In this document: piece after piece, positions 56,701 to 59,927 of the stretch
Position numbering within the stretch: position 1 is the first letter of the stretch
How the letters are laid out: each line of letters starts with the position of its first letter
The notes under the pieces: generated by a model
What the model saw: only the letters and a program-made list of their open reading frames with translations
What the model was told of the DNA's origin: nothing
The model's database searches: none
Program-made: the position numbers and the translations under genes
Assembly: GCA_943736015.1 (NCBI GenBank)
Contig: OX031063.1
Location: forward strand, 43,788,672 to 43,852,671
Reading direction: 5' to 3'
Length of the DNA: 64,000 nt
Source: Tridacna crocea
Taxonomy: Eukaryota; Mollusca; Bivalvia; Cardiida; Cardiidae

Positions 56701-57808
56701 AGATATGGCCGACGAGCAACTTGGATTGGAGCAAGTGGTGATCAAACCTACATGAGAATTGATGAATCATTAATTAATGCTCATATTTTGTCTTCATCAA
56801 AAGTATTTGCCAGTCAGTCAACAATTGGTAGAGTGACATTTTTTTTCTCTGTTCAGATTATGCCTTTACATGCCTCCTTGAACACTAGAATTGAAATGAA
56901 TGTGAAAAAAAATAGAATCATTACCAAATGACAGTTTTAGGTTTGTCCGAATCGAAAGCATTTGCAGATGATGAAATAAAAGTGACTGAAAATTTGGAAT
57001 TTGTTTTGTGAAGAGTACAAAACATTGTGGGAAAAGGAGAAAATGCTGGTTACCAGCATTTTCTCAATTGCCCACAATATTTTCAAAAGGCTTCACCTCA
57101 CGTCGTCAAAGGTAGTCATTGTGTGAGGGTTAAGAGAATTATGAAGATTGAGGTAATGGAATTAAACAAGTTAACTTACATCTTTTGTTATAAAAAGGGA
57201 GCCTTTCTAGCTTTTTTCAACCCTTTACCACACATTCCCGAGTTATAGCTATGTTGACAAAGAACTTTGAAGAGTTTGATGGCTTGGAGGTAAAAGTTTA
57301 CTAGTTATTTCCCCTGTTCCCACAATGTTTCCCATGTTTCACAGAAAAATCCACTATATCCACTAGATTGATAGACTTTCAAAATGTATATGCAATACAT
57401 TCAAAATGATGATTGTCAACTTCTGTTGTCTGGTAAACGGATGGAAATTTCTCATAATACCAGTACAAATGGCAGAATTCTATCTACCTACCCACTATCC
57501 CAAGTTTGGAGAACTGACAGAAAAGGCTTTAAAACATAGTGGGAAGAGGAGAAAGTGATGGTAATCAGCATTTTCTCTTTTTCTCACAATATTATCTCCC
57601 ATTTCAAAAACAGATATCATATTTATCGCAAAAATTTCGTTGTTTAACACATGGTTGAACAATTTATCCATGACAGTAAGGAGAACGTCAAAGGACATTC
57701 ATGGTTGTGATATTTCCTATATTGTACAGGTCTAATACCAATGGGAGAGGACAATGCTGGGATCATGAAATGCTTGATGATCAATAAACAAGATGGCAAT
57801 TGTAGAAG
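23593..57808 (+). CDS. MYCBP2: E3 ubiquitin-protein ligase MYCBP2 (PHR/highwire/RPM-1), N-terminal 25 exons
   Basis: Twenty-five exons, listed separately, join without a frame break into about 3,143 nt (1,047 codons). The order follows the vertebrate protein: N-terminal helix, Lys-rich stretch, conserved helical region, then RCC1-like repeats interrupted by an acidic and Cys-rich insert (CxxC pairs), then further RCC1-like repeats ending at LMINKQDGN. PHR proteins are very large neuronal RING-type E3 ligases that restrain DLK-type kinase signalling at synapses. Their PHR domains and the catalytic RING-linked-Cys end lie further C-terminal and are not in this window. The last exon ends in phase 2, so the gene is incomplete here. 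Introns carry dozens of palindromic MITEs. Identification is by remembered sequence similarity along the whole chain. Confidence 0.95.
23970..24197 (+). repeat. TTAA palindromic MITE, subfamily A
   Basis: 228 bp, TTAA both ends, perfect 65-bp core. In MYCBP2 intron 1, 232 bp after exon 1. Confidence 0.93.
24198..25489. other. MYCBP2 intron 1, nothing recognised
   Basis: AT-rich unique-looking sequence without exon-like frames or the repeat families named here. Confidence 0.4.
25490..25722 (-). repeat. TTAA palindromic MITE, subfamily A (CCCTTTCCC variant)
   Basis: 233 bp, TTAA both ends. Arm GGTTTTTACGGGTCTGAAATAG plus an AGTTGAATTGGCGTCTGC arm marks a variant also seen at 28031, 28874 and 62063. 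Confidence 0.9.
25822..25885 (+). CDS. MYCBP2: MYCBP2 exon 2 (Lys-rich)
   Basis: 64 nt between TTTGTAG and GTAAAG. Almost entirely lysine-rich (KKAEKKQKKTKNKGKDHKK), like the basic stretch near the vertebrate N-terminus and possibly nuclear-localisation-like. Phase 2 in, phase 0 out. Confidence 0.85.
25930..26452 (-). repeat. Three head-to-tail subfamily A MITEs
   Basis: Cores at about 25960-26030, 26110-26185 and 26275-26342. The first two lack complete arms at the joins (CACATTAACTCTTTCCC, TAATCCATTACC). In MYCBP2 intron 2, 45 bp after exon 2. Confidence 0.82.
26868..27095 (+). CDS. MYCBP2: MYCBP2 exon 3
   Basis: 76 codons between TTTTTAG and GTATGT. Carries NPSSFNVYSLVRQALLERC, a strongly family-like motif, then an acidic serine-rich run (FSDSESDDETEEKSKDG). 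Confidence 0.93.
27125..27414 (-). repeat. Subfamily A MITE with replaced internal segment
   Basis: Starts TTAACTCTTTAC 29 bp after exon 3, then about 80 bp of unrelated sequence, then GGCTTTTAATGACTCTGAG, core and right arm to AAGGGTTAG, ending 30 bp before exon 4. The intron is essentially this element. Confidence 0.78.
27444..27597 (+). CDS. MYCBP2: MYCBP2 exon 4
   Basis: 154 nt from TTCCAG to GTAAGC, phase 0 to 1. Contains LVRETREHYPELCVKAMKAL and LDMLQGQVPE, matching the conserved helical region. Confidence 0.94.
27624..27844 (-). repeat. Subfamily A MITE with shortened core
   Basis: Starts TTTAAGTCTTTACCAC, ends GGTAAAGAGTCAAG. The right core has lost CTCCTTTT, breaking the palindrome. 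Begins 26 bp after exon 4. Confidence 0.85.
28031..28249 (-). repeat. TTAA palindromic MITE, subfamily A (CCCTTTCC variant)
   Basis: 219 bp, TTAA both ends. Core centre reduced to GCTGGTACATGTATTTTC. Confidence 0.88.
28368..28564 (+). CDS. MYCBP2: MYCBP2 exon 5
   Basis: 197 nt from TTGTAG to GTAGGC, phase 1 to 0. Contains GLFQLLMEIATNSGPDF and EGQSLTALACSSLISLV, conserved in the family. Confidence 0.95.
28874..29097 (-). repeat. TTAA palindromic MITE, subfamily A (CCTTTCCC variant)
   Basis: TTAA both ends with a perfect core around GCTGGTAACCAGC. In MYCBP2 intron 5. Confidence 0.92.
29331..29880. repeat. AATAAACCA hairpin element interrupted by a MITE
   Basis: Left part has inverted repeats around GTGAGTCATGAATTACAATA. 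The right part (CCATTGAATAACTTGCTTAC to ACTGTGTTTATAAAGTC) resumes after the MITE at 29481-29709. The uninterrupted relative is at 37055-37425. Confidence 0.8.
29481..29709 (-). repeat. TTAA palindromic MITE, subfamily A, nested
   Basis: 229 bp with perfect core. Inserted into the hairpin element 29331-29880; the related empty site is TTAG at 37244-37247. Confidence 0.93.
29945..30092 (+). CDS. MYCBP2: MYCBP2 exon 6
   Basis: 148 nt from CTGAAG to GTGAGA. Contains VPAILTSLQKSVQAVLLGK, nearly identical in type to the vertebrate segment. The acceptor has a weak pyrimidine tract, but phase and homology support it. Confidence 0.93.
30140..30369 (+). repeat. TTAA palindromic MITE, subfamily A
   Basis: 230 bp, TTAA both ends. 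Starts 47 bp after MYCBP2 exon 6. Confidence 0.9.
30836..31850. repeat. Tandem array with TTTTAGCTCACCTG end, period 167 bp
   Basis: Landmark CTTCTTCTCTGAAACTAGA recurs at 31077, 31244, 31411, 31579 and 31746 (steps 167, 167, 168, 167). The left end has TTTAGCTCACCTGACC, a GTCTGTTGTCCGTTGTCC tract and GTTGCCATGGCAACC. Same plan as 12201-13410 and 49190-50540 but with different unit sequence. In MYCBP2 intron 6. Confidence 0.9.
31849..32036 (+). repeat. Dispersed repeat of about 185 bp (AATTTACCTAGGCAACAAG type)
   Basis: Second copy at 46462-46648. Shared landmarks are GTCAAGC.CGAGAAAT, TTTACCTAGGCAACAAGAA, TTTTCACTGGTC and TTTCTCGATATCCTA. Open in one frame in both copies, but I treat it as non-coding. 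Confidence 0.75.
32133..32315. repeat. Decayed CCAAT-bearing palindromic MITE
   Basis: GGCCTGTATTCACCCATCAACC and CCAGCCAATCCAAAATTGTG, interrupted by changes, match the 14264-14473 family. Only one flank is well preserved. Confidence 0.5.
32407..32516 (+). CDS. MYCBP2: MYCBP2 exon 7
   Basis: 110 nt from GTTTCAG to GTAAGT, phase 1 to 0. Encodes DGKFVYIHNKHGLFKVGTGF, a beta-propeller-like repeat leading into the RCC1-like region. Confidence 0.92.
32795..33170. repeat. Two decayed subfamily A MITEs
   Basis: Cores at about 32812-32885 (TTGGAAAAAGAGAATATG) and 33078-33135 (AAACATTGTTGAGAAAGG). Arms partly recognisable. Confidence 0.6.
33183..33405 (+). repeat. TTAA palindromic MITE, subfamily A
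   Basis: Left TTAA intact; right end decayed (GTGTTGTAAAATAATAAAG). Ends 56 bp before MYCBP2 exon 8. Confidence 0.8.
33462..33527 (+). CDS. MYCBP2: MYCBP2 exon 8
   Basis: 66 nt from CCTGTAG to GTAAGA, phase 0 both sides. GHIYCHKEPMSAKTSVWLAY corresponds to the vertebrate GHIY...WLGYA segment. Confidence 0.9.
33670..33900 (-). repeat. TTAA palindromic MITE, subfamily A
   Basis: Left end decayed (CCTCTTACCACACAATG); right end GGTAATGAGTTAA. Core has TTTTGTCC in place of TTTTCTCC on one side only. Confidence 0.85.
34078..34297 (+). repeat. tRNA-derived SINE
   Basis: Pol III promoter-like head: A box TGGCTCAGTGGTGAGC and B box GGTTGTGAGTTTGATACCC at tRNA-like spacing. A non-tRNA body follows, ending TTAAAGTGGTGTTTAAACCC. 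Not a functional tRNA gene: no anticodon stem or acceptor pairing is evident. Confidence 0.78.
34298..34480 (+). repeat. Decayed subfamily A MITE next to the SINE
   Basis: AAAACAACAAAATTTAAG arm and a core with GAAATTGCTTGTTATGAG centre, resembling C. Terminal TTAA lost. Confidence 0.65.
34758..34848 (+). CDS. MYCBP2: MYCBP2 exon 9
   Basis: 91 nt from GTTGCAG to GTAAGA. Encodes ILLCRIDNSSQLCMINTETL, following the family pattern although less conserved. Confidence 0.87.
35202..35272 (+). CDS. MYCBP2: MYCBP2 exon 10
   Basis: 71 nt from CATCAG to GTAAGT, phase 1 to 0. Encodes MFCDGEQIGQIAASKD, matching the FTDGEYINQIAASRD-type segment of the family. Confidence 0.92.
35298..35456 (-). repeat. 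Truncated subfamily A MITE
   Basis: Starts ACCCTTTACAACATAACC and ends AAATAGTTAAC; the left half of the core is missing. Starts 25 bp after exon 10. Confidence 0.72.
35886..36039 (+). CDS. MYCBP2: MYCBP2 exon 11
   Basis: 154 nt from TTACAG to GTAAGT, phase 0 to 1. Encodes DSFVVRMFDPHHSPM and LKLTRKCLDAFGMDL, both family-conserved. Confidence 0.93.
36054..36425. repeat. GCAACATGCG double-hairpin MITE interrupted by subfamily A MITE
   Basis: Left end TTGCAACATGCAAAAAGGGG, right end CAAATGTCTGAATCCC...GAGTTGCAGG. The MITE at 36171-36372 splits it. Confidence 0.78.
36171..36372 (+). repeat. TTAA palindromic MITE, subfamily A, nested
   Basis: 202 bp, TTAA both ends. The left arm has an internal deletion, and the core lost CATTTTCTCC on the right side. 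Confidence 0.88.
36720..36904 (+). repeat. Decayed subfamily A MITE
   Basis: Arm ACAAAACTTTAGACCTGTTC, partial core GATTGTGGGAAGAGGAG, end AAAAGGGTTAA. 62 bp before MYCBP2 exon 12. Confidence 0.75.
36966..37042 (+). CDS. MYCBP2: MYCBP2 exon 12 (RCC1-like region begins)
   Basis: 77 nt from TTTCAG to GTAAAG. STGFDEDIASITAGKEFSLI is very close to the vertebrate segment that opens the RCC1-like repeats. Confidence 0.95.
37055..37425. repeat. AATAAACCA hairpin element, uninterrupted
   Basis: Strong inverted repeat: TTCTTTCTATCGTGGTATAT...ATATACCACGATAGAAAGAA around GTGAGTTATGAGG.GCAATA. A tail (TTCCATTGAATAACTCAC) is shared with 29762-29880. Starts about 12 bp after exon 12. Confidence 0.85.
37755..38019 (-). 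repeat. Subfamily A MITE abutting the 3' end of another
   Basis: 37755-37790 is an A-type right end (GGTGTAAAACTAGGGCTG). It runs into a near full-length inverted copy 37788-38019 with perfect core. Confidence 0.85.
38130..38499. repeat. 370-bp TTAA element, TIR GGTAAGACCTGTGTAATG
   Basis: Bounded by TTAA (38130-38133, 38496-38499). Ends GGTAAGACCTGTGTAATG and CATTACACAGGTCTTACC are perfect inverted repeats. The second copy at 49489-49858 has the same length. No ORF. Confidence 0.88.
38848..39058 (+). CDS. MYCBP2: MYCBP2 exon 13 (RCC1-like repeat)
   Basis: Starts after TTTCAG with VLYSGKSTALGIKQGGPAPG, followed by ELPITKSPKVVQVATGHDGQ. Two same-phase donors are possible: T|GTATGT at 39058, the stronger consensus, or A|GTCTTT at 39052, which gives a residue spacing identical to the vertebrate protein (GED..TK.RRQ). 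Confidence 0.93.
39139..39368 (-). repeat. TTAA palindromic MITE, subfamily A
   Basis: 230 bp, TTAA both ends. Core has the ACACTGTGGG / CCCACAGTGT variant on both sides. Starts about 80 bp after exon 13. Confidence 0.93.
39415..39640 (+). repeat. Subfamily A MITE
   Basis: Opposite orientation to its neighbour 46 bp away. Core ATTGTTGGTAAAGG...CCTTTTTCCAACAAT; right end GGTTAA. Confidence 0.85.
39952..40119 (+). CDS. MYCBP2: MYCBP2 exon 14 (RCC1-like repeat)
   Basis: 168 nt from TTTACAG to GTTTGT, phase 1 to 1. Contains VIYAACNNGSSAVITKDGGL then YMFGKD, a canonical RCC1-like blade. Confidence 0.95.
40166..40234. repeat. Short hairpin repeat (AGACTGCACAGAACATGCAGTCT)
   Basis: Stem AGACTGCA/TGCAGTCT within GATCAAGATTAGAC...GTGGATCTA; same family as 5290-5357. 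Confidence 0.72.
40432..40660 (-). repeat. TTAA palindromic MITE, subfamily B
   Basis: 229 bp, TTAA both ends, ATAGATACTCGTTTC end first. Centre GCTCGTGACGAGC is perfectly palindromic. Confidence 0.92.
40700..40910 (+). repeat. Subfamily A MITE, right end lost
   Basis: Left TTAA intact; perfect core AACATTGTAGGAAAAGG / CCTTTTCCTACAAT with the TAGG change mirrored on both sides. The right end stops near GGATTGTGAGAG. Confidence 0.85.
41207..41362 (+). CDS. MYCBP2: MYCBP2 exon 15 (RCC1-like repeat)
   Basis: 156 nt from CGATAG to GTAAGC. Contains VSLGKAHAVALTNKGRMYTF and GINNKGQCGRD. The acceptor lacks a strong pyrimidine tract, but the phase is right and the similarity is high. Confidence 0.95.
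41702..41929 (+). repeat. TTAA palindromic MITE, subfamily B
   Basis: 228 bp, TTAA both ends. Centre GCTCATCATGAGC, a mirrored change relative to GCTCGTCACGAGC. Confidence 0.92.
42317..42588. repeat. GCAACACGCG double-hairpin MITE
   Basis: About 270 bp, flanked by CTATATGG / CCATATA. Two hairpins (GATTAGCATGCGCAGTCCG / CGCAGGCTAATC and GATTAGCCTGTGCGG / CTGCACACG) lie either side of TACAGTAGACTTGCG. Confidence 0.85.
43004..43075 (+). CDS. MYCBP2: MYCBP2 exon 16 (acidic insert)
   Basis: 72 nt from TTCCAG to GTAAGC. Encodes NMTEEEEEVDMESIMCPP, the acidic run before the Cys-rich segment. A second AG 7 nt downstream would meet a stop, so 43004 is the start. Confidence 0.93.
43092..43143. repeat. 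Short hairpin repeat (CAGACTGCATAGAACATGCAG)
   Basis: CAGACTGCAT/ATGCAGTTTG, diverged member of the 5290-5357 family. Confidence 0.6.
43162..43606 (-). repeat. Subfamily A MITE split by an inserted subfamily C MITE
   Basis: Outer copy: 43162-43186 (TTAACCCTTTACTGTCGAC then TTTTAA) continues at 43406 (TTAACGACACTGAGAAAG) to TTAA at 43603. The site equals the internal ACTTTTAACGAC of other A copies, such as 43669-43680. Confidence 0.92.
43183..43409 (+). repeat. TTAA palindromic MITE, subfamily C, nested
   Basis: 227 bp, TTAA both ends. Core AACACTGTGGG...CCCACAGTGTT surrounds GCTCGTTATGAGC. Confidence 0.94.
43643..43856 (-). repeat. Subfamily A MITE
   Basis: TTAA at left; right end GTTAAAGAGTAAA decayed. 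Core with mirrored ACACTGTG / CACAGTGT. The AGAAAGAAGCCTTTTG segment is deleted from the left arm. Confidence 0.88.
44162..44276 (+). CDS. MYCBP2: MYCBP2 exon 17 (Cys-rich insert)
   Basis: 115 nt from TTTCAG to GTAAGT, phase 1 to 2. HKWKLDQCMICFICGECTGY keeps the paired CxxC cysteines of the family. Confidence 0.96.
44377..44515. repeat. Partial AATAAACCA hairpin element
   Basis: GGTCTATTAAACAATAAACC and AAGGAAGATTATTTTGATTC (with spacer) match 37160-37235. A possible tail (TTGCACTGTTTATAGAGC) reappears at about 45346, after a MITE. Confidence 0.65.
44690..44722. repeat. Poly(C)-poly(A) simple sequence
   Basis: A run of C followed directly by a run of A; low complexity and possibly variable in length. 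Confidence 0.8.
45085..45312 (-). repeat. TTAA palindromic MITE, subfamily A
   Basis: 228 bp, TTAA both ends, perfect core. Confidence 0.93.
45648..45850. repeat. CCAAT-bearing palindromic MITE
   Basis: CACCAACCATTCTTAAGAAC...TCTTAAGAATGGTTGGTG ends with a GATTGGCTAAAC / GTTTAGCCAATC centre (with spacer ATTTG). The most complete copy of this family. Confidence 0.9.
46136..46335. repeat. Complex inverted repeat (CATGAAAATATTACC type)
   Basis: CACTCATGAAAATATTACC occurs twice on the right side, and its reverse complement GGTAATATTTTCATGAGTG twice on the left, with GTTCAC/GTGAAC outer pairs. Confidence 0.82.
46462..46648 (+). repeat. Dispersed repeat of about 185 bp (AATTTACCTAGGCAACAAG type)
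   Basis: Second copy of 31849-32036. Ends about 22 bp before MYCBP2 exon 18. Confidence 0.75.
46670..46845 (+). CDS. MYCBP2: MYCBP2 exon 18 (Cys-rich insert)
   Basis: 176 nt from TTTCAG to GTAAAT, phase 2 to 1. CGCGAGEAGCTECGACRNC continues the Cys-rich module. A 185-bp dispersed repeat ends 24 bp before the exon. Confidence 0.95.
46868..46958. repeat. Hairpin in MYCBP2 intron 18
   Basis: ACTTGGAAACTTGTTAATGG and GTGAACAAGTTTCCAAGT pair, as do GCTGTGGT and ACCACAGC. Starts 23 bp after exon 18 in a 205-bp intron. Confidence 0.8.
47051..47173 (+). CDS. MYCBP2: MYCBP2 exon 19
   Basis: 123 nt from TTCCAG to GTAAGA, phase 1 to 1. Low-conservation basic linker (AMRQKNQKAPNRVSNKLR). Supported by splice sites, phase and position rather than strong similarity. 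Confidence 0.85.
48275..48390. repeat. Minisatellite, unit about 20 bp (CAAAACGTACCCAAGTGGAGT)
   Basis: About five to six imperfect units of the CAAAACGTACCC type within MYCBP2 intron 19. It produces a spurious repetitive ORF. Confidence 0.85.
48843..49066 (-). repeat. Subfamily A MITE with centre deleted
   Basis: TTAA both ends; the core lacks the CTGGTAACCAG centre (AAAAAAATGCATTTTCTCC). Confidence 0.9.
49190..50540. repeat. Tandem array with CTAACCTGAGC end, period about 165 bp
   Basis: Landmark CTTCTTCTCTGAAAC at about 49435, 49965, 50131, 50292 and 50457; steps are about 161-166 once the 370-bp insertion (49489-49858) is removed. GTTGCCATGGCAACC is at about 49390. Reverse-complement relative of the 12201-13410 array. 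In MYCBP2 intron 19. Confidence 0.86.
49489..49858. repeat. 370-bp TTAA element, nested in the tandem array
   Basis: TTAA at both ends, TIR GTAGTGGACCCGTAATA / TATTACGGGTCCACTAC (one mismatch). Internal sequence matches 38130-38499 (ATGATAATTACCTCCCTTTTC). Confidence 0.9.
50541..51415. other. MYCBP2 intron 19, nothing recognised
   Basis: AT-rich, no exon-like frame. A short GCGACTTTCAGGACCTTCAG segment is the only atypical stretch. Confidence 0.4.
51420..51642 (+). repeat. TTAA palindromic MITE, subfamily C, centre shortened
   Basis: TTAA both ends. Centre lost part of the right stem (GCTTGTCACAATTTCTCC). Ends 71 bp before MYCBP2 exon 20. Confidence 0.9.
51713..51838 (+). CDS. MYCBP2: MYCBP2 exon 20 (RCC1-like repeat)
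   Basis: 126 nt from TATCAG to GTACAC. Ends with VTQISCGMHHT, the VSCGFHH-type RCC1 signature. Intron 19 before it is 4.5 kb, the longest recognised intron of the gene here, and is filled with repeats. Confidence 0.92.
51885..52110 (+). repeat. Subfamily A MITE
   Basis: Left end decayed (AAATTTACCAGATAACAAAA), right end GGGAAAGGGTTAA. The GACAATTTCAGTTTGGCTG arm variant is also seen at 59630 and 59928. Confidence 0.85.
52301..52815. mobile_element. 485-bp insertion flanked by a 15-bp target duplication
   Basis: AGTTTGGTTATTCTA occurs at 52301-52315 and again at 52801-52815, bounding 52316-52800. The insert ends TTGTAAAAAAAAAACCCGGG then ACCCCACGGGG. Length and direct repeats fit a non-LTR-mobilised retroposon fragment or SINE. 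No ORF of note. Confidence 0.82.
52845..52926 (+). CDS. MYCBP2: MYCBP2 exon 21 (RCC1-like repeat)
   Basis: 82 nt from TTCCAG to GTAAGG, phase 1 to 2. LLQNGDVYVFGSNQYGQLGL is a textbook RCC1 repeat. A 485-bp insertion with a 15-bp direct repeat ends 30 bp upstream. Confidence 0.96.
53003..53232 (+). repeat. Subfamily A MITE, ends decayed
   Basis: AAATCTTTACCAAACAACAAA to GGTAAAGGGATAGAAA; core weakened. Confidence 0.8.
53440..53712. repeat. Decayed A MITE followed by half of a CCAAT palindrome
   Basis: 53440-53605 is an A remnant (CAATGTGAGAAAAGGAG, TTGTTTGGTGATAAC). 53624-53712 is the right half of the 14264-type element (AAGCCAATCAGAAGTTGTG). Confidence 0.7.
53766..53880 (+). CDS. MYCBP2: MYCBP2 exon 22 (RCC1-like repeat)
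   Basis: 115 nt from TTAACAG to GTAGGT, phase 2 to 0. Contains AVQVAAGSHHTVILLANGQV, the matching RCC1 blade. Confidence 0.96.
54176..54402 (-). repeat. Subfamily A MITE
   Basis: TTAACCCTTTACC at left, GGTAAAGGGTCAG at right. The left core has ACACTGTG but the right has CACAATGT, so this copy is not mirrored. Confidence 0.88.
54548..54777 (+). repeat. TTAA palindromic MITE, subfamily B
   Basis: Left end CTAAAGCCTTTACC decayed, right end GGGTTAA. Ends 102 bp before MYCBP2 exon 23. Confidence 0.88.
54880..54967 (+). CDS. MYCBP2: MYCBP2 exon 23
   Basis: 88 nt from TCTACAG to GTAAGT, phase 0 to 1. Contains ESLGRGCPEDAKSKIGLWF, at the position of the KGQLGR segment of the family. Confidence 0.93.
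55115..55205 (-). repeat. Left half of a subfamily A MITE
   Basis: CACCCTTTATCACACATTAATGAC to TGTGGGAAAAGCAGGAAATG, cut off where the CCAAT palindrome begins. Confidence 0.7.
55206..55398. repeat. CCAAT-type palindromic MITE (ATTGGCTAAAC centre)
   Basis: AAAGGTTCTTTGTCTCATTC...GAATGAGACAAAGAACCTTT and TTCTGATTGGCTAAACTG/GGTTTAGCCAGTCAGAA; almost perfect inverted repeat. Confidence 0.88.
55472..55692 (-). repeat. TTAA palindromic MITE, subfamily A
   Basis: 221 bp, TTAA both ends; core with ATCCTGG and CATTTCCTCC single-side changes. Confidence 0.9.
55990..56220 (-). repeat. TTAA palindromic MITE, subfamily A
   Basis: 231 bp, TTAA both ends; centre GCTGAAAACCAGC. Confidence 0.9.
56696..56827 (+). 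CDS. MYCBP2: MYCBP2 exon 24
   Basis: 132 nt from TTACAG to GTAGAG, phase 1 to 1. RYGRRATWIGASGDQTYMRI and DESLINAHIL are almost identical to the vertebrate segment. Confidence 0.97.
56918..57133 (+). repeat. Subfamily A MITE, left end lost
   Basis: ATTACCAAATGACAGTTTTAG to GTGTGAGGGTTAA. Starts about 90 bp after exon 24. Confidence 0.82.
57219..57700 (-). repeat. Two decayed subfamily A MITEs before exon 25
   Basis: Copy 1 at 57219-57437 (AACCCTTTACCACACATTCCC...GTCTGGTAAACGG). Copy 2 core at about 57525-57600 (ACATAGTGGGAAGAGGAG). Confidence 0.65.
57730..57808 (+). CDS. MYCBP2: MYCBP2 exon 25, last recognised in the window
   Basis: 79 nt from TGTACAG to GTACAG, phase 1 to 2. Contains IMKCLMINKQDGNCRR, matching FKCLLINKVDGSCK. 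The following family segment (about the FGVCLDPVYD motif) was not found up to 64000. Confidence 0.93.
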
Positions 57809-57822
57809 GTACAGTTACAAAG

Positions 57823-58181
57823 TATTAACCAATTATCAAACAATCCCTGGTTTTTACAACCTCTGAGATAGAAGCCTTTAGAAATTGTAGAACAAGAAGG
57901 AATCCTCTTTCAACAATGTTTTTACACTTGTTTATTGGAGTACTTCAGCTCATTTTAGCTCTTTACCACACAATCCCTTCTTTTAATGACCCTGAGAAAG
58001 AAGCCTTTTGAAAACATTGTGGGAAAAGGAGAAAATGCTGGTAACCACCATTTTCTCCCTGTCCCAAAATGTTTTCTATTTTACTTGAAAAAATTCTATT
58101 TTTAGAGTTATATTTATCTTATCTGCAAGTTCATTCAATTTGGACCAGTCTGAAATATTGTTGTTTGGTAAAGTTTAGTAT
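57823..58181 (-). repeat. Two subfamily A MITEs after exon 25
   Basis: 57823-57955 is truncated (TTAACCAATTATCAAACAATC). 57957-58181 is nearly full length with decayed ends. Confidence 0.75.
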
Positions 58182-58427
58182 GTTTCAGCTCTTTTTGGGG
58201 ACAATCCCTTACTTTCTTGTCTGTAAGAAGGAAGGCTGAAATCTCCTCTAAAAGGAGAAACTTTTGAATGCAAAGAAAGTGTGGTCATATATCAGTGCTA
58301 TCCAAAACTTGATATATAAATGCTGCCAGAAAACGTCTTTATTGGAATAAGAATCATATTGTAAGCGTAAAATAAGAGTGGAACATATTTATTTTGTAGC
58401 AAAGGAATGAGGCAAACAAATACTTAA

Positions 58428-58543
58428 ACTCTTTATCAAGCAACAACTTTCTGGACTGGACAAAATTCAAAGCACACAATGTTTTCTGTAGGCTTCTATC
58501 TCATGGTTGTTAAAAGTCAGGATTGTACGGTAAAGAATTAAGC
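58428..58543 (+). repeat. Core-deleted subfamily A MITE
   Basis: CTTTATCAAGCAACAAC arm joins CACACAATGTTTTCTG directly; ends GGTAAAGAATTAA. Only the right edge of the palindrome remains. Confidence 0.75.
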
Positions 58544-58723
58544 CCAAGTGATGTAATTCATATAACTAGATTACCATGGGAATCTATGATGGGTTTTCCT
58601 TTGATTAACAATTTATTCTGTGTCAGTTTTATTGACAATTTTTTTTAAGAAAGTGGTGAATGTAATACCTAGCATGTTTGTAGGCAGGAATATTTTCCAA
58701 GATTTTACTTTCTTTTTTTTGAG

Positions 58724-58947
58724 TTAAACCCTTTACCAAACAATACTTAGTTTTTACAAAATAAAGATAGAAGCCTTTTGAAAACATTGTGGGAAAAGGA
58801 GAAAATGCTGGTAACCAGCAATTTCACCTTTTCCCACAATGTTTTTCACCCTGCTGGAAACAAATTTCAATTTTTGAGTTGTGTTTATTTCTGCCATTTG
58901 CAAGTGCTTTCATTTGGGACCAGTTTTAAAACTTTGGTAAAGGATTA
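58724..58947 (-). repeat. Subfamily A MITE with a B-like core change
   Basis: Centre GCTGGTAACCAGC is A-type but the right stem reads AATTTCACCTTTTCCC, mixing B and A bases. Confidence 0.82.
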
Positions 58948-59179
58948 TAAGTAAAGAGTTGGAAGCAAGAACATGTTTGATAGCCGTATGGAAAGAAATA
59001 CATAAGAATTTTAATTTTTGAAATTTAATCATTTCAGTGGTTTTGGAATAAATAGGTATCACACACTTTCTCTTCAACTTATCATCATGCATAATCTTAG
59101 ATCTACCACAAGCTAATTAATGTTTTACAAATTTTTAAGAGAACATACTTGAAGAAAAGGAATGCGTCTTGTGGGAATG

Positions 59180-59410
59180 GTATAGCCCTTTTCCAAACGA
59201 CAATATTTTAGACTGGTCCAAATTGAAAGCACTTGCAGATGACAAAATAAGTGTAACTTAAAAATCAAAATTTGTTCCCAGCAGAGTGGAAAACATCATG
59301 GGAAAAGGAGAAAATGCTGGTTACCAGCATGTTCTCCTTTTCCCACAATGTTTTCAAAAGGCTTTTATTTCAGGGTCATTAAATCCAGGGATTGTTTGGT
59401 AAAAGGATAG
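59180..59410 (+). repeat. Subfamily A MITE, terminal bases decayed
   Basis: CCCTTTTCCAAACGACAATA to TTTGGTAAAAGGATAG; core intact except one change. Confidence 0.85.
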
Positions 59411-59629
59411 AAAACATTATTGGAAAATAAGCAGTTGCTTTTTACATGTAAGAATTTTTTTTCCACAATGATTTTTTTCTAGATTTCTAAACTGCATGGG
59501 TCTAAAATCATGTCATGTTTGGCTATGCGTTAAATATTTAATTATTTATACTATCAGCTTCGACAATAGACCTACAGCTGCACTGTTCTGCTTCATACAA
59601 TATGCCTTCCCTCTTTCACCTCATTTCTC

Positions 59630-59846
59630 AACCCTTTGCACAACAAAAATTTTAGCCTTGTCCAAATTGAAACTATTTGCAGACGACAATTTCAGTGTTC
59701 CTCAGTTAGTGTATTTTTTCTTTGATACGGTAGAAAATTTTGTGGTAAAAGGTGGTAACCAGCATTTTCTCCTTTTCCCGCAATGTTTTCAAAAGGCTTC
59801 TTTGCAAGGGTTGTGAAAAGTCAGCATTGTTCTGAAAAGGGCTAAT
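59630..59846 (+). repeat. Subfamily A MITE, shortened core
   Basis: CAACCCTTTGCACAACAAAAA to AAAAGGGCTAATAGG; the left core lost GGAGAAAATGC. Confidence 0.8.
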
Positions 59847-59927
59847 AGGTTTGTAATTTTATTACCTGGTAAAACATTAGAAATTTTTTTTGTAAGTAGT
59901 ATTTGATCAATGGACATGTCTTTGTAC

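Noticed and set aside
59496..59816. Possible next MYCBP2 exon after TTTTTCTAG at about 59481
   Set aside because: The translation following the AG does not resemble the expected family segment and runs into a MITE.
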